Below, piece by piece: positions 6,303 through 6,383 of a stretch of DNA of 6,383 bases. Where the stretch lies: NCBI GenBank assembly GCA_003646995.1, contig QMLZ01000172.1:1-6383 (forward strand), read 5' to 3'. The notes under the pieces are model-generated. The model did no database searches, was not told where the DNA came from, and saw only the letters and a list, made by a program, of their open reading frames with translations. Source of the DNA: Deltaproteobacteria bacterium (GTDB lineage: Bacteria > Desulfobacterota > DSM-4660 > Desulfatiglandales > Desulfatiglandaceae). How positions within the stretch are numbered: the first letter of the stretch is position 1; the number at the start of each line of letters is the position of its first letter. A program made the position numbers and the translations under genes.

Positions 6303-6383
6303 ATGGCTACGAGGAAAAAGACCCAGTCAATTGGCAAGAAACTGCTCAAGTTGAGGAGGGACAAGAAGTTGACCCTTAAGCAC
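6303..6383 (+). CDS. Probable XRE-family helix-turn-helix regulator, 3'-truncated by window edge
   Basis: Only the first 27 residues are visible. After a basic leader, the segment IGKKLLKLRRDKKLTLK (10-26) has the spacing of the first helix and turn of an XRE/Cro-type DNA-binding domain (I-G-x-x-L-x-x-L-R-x-x-x-x-L-T-L). Proteins with this start are often HTH-cupin regulators of about 180-200 residues, but the second domain lies outside the window and cannot be judged. The start is fixed by AAGGAGGT. Its position right after the mutase operon, behind an inverted repeat, suggests a local or self-regulating role; this is inference. A short basic non-regulatory protein remains possible. Confidence 0.6.
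   Translation, partial: MATRKKTQSIGKKLLKLRRDKKLTLKH

Overview
All real genes in this window lie on the + strand and are tightly spaced: an operon-like run for acyl-CoA metabolism. In order they are the C-terminal two thirds of a thiolase (cut by the left edge), an enoyl-CoA hydratase, a short-chain acyl-CoA dehydrogenase, the large subunit of a B12-dependent acyl-CoA mutase, its separate B12-binding small subunit, and a MeaB-type G-protein chaperone. A small two-helix membrane protein and the first 27 codons of a probable XRE-family regulator follow (cut by the right edge). I see no RNA genes, insertion sequences, CRISPR arrays or recognisable sigma-70 promoter.

The main point is the identity of the mutase. 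An automatic annotation would call it methylmalonyl-CoA mutase (MCM). However, the two residues that read the substrate in Propionibacterium MCM (Tyr89 and Arg207, the latter binding the free carboxylate) are Phe91 and Gln209 here, at a constant +2 offset. That is the pair of isobutyryl-CoA mutase (ICM; Phe80/Gln198 in Streptomyces IcmA). With the neighbouring genes, this gives a coherent pathway: isobutyryl-CoA to butyryl-CoA (mutase plus MeaB), to crotonyl-CoA (dehydrogenase), to 3-hydroxybutyryl-CoA (hydratase), then, after a 3-hydroxyacyl-CoA dehydrogenase not seen here, thiolysis of acetoacetyl-CoA to two acetyl-CoA. No methylmalonyl-CoA epimerase, carboxyltransferase or other propionate-pathway gene is visible. 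The direction could be degradation (isobutyrate or valine carbon) or synthesis; the sequence does not decide.

The 127-base gap between the two mutase subunit genes is the most unusual non-coding stretch. It holds a degenerate heptanucleotide tandem repeat (consensus GGCRTTR, about six units), followed directly by a four-run G-quadruplex motif on the coding strand. A second inverted repeat with a short T-run precedes the regulator gene and may end the operon or act as an operator.

Organism: strong Shine-Dalgarno sequences (AGGAGGT), frequent AGG (Arg) and ATA (Ile) codons, middling base composition, and a split mutase beside beta-oxidation genes suggest an anaerobic bacterium, perhaps a deltaproteobacterial (Desulfobacterota) sulfate reducer or syntroph. 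A Peptococcaceae-type syntroph is an alternative. This placement is a low-confidence inference from style, not from a marker gene.
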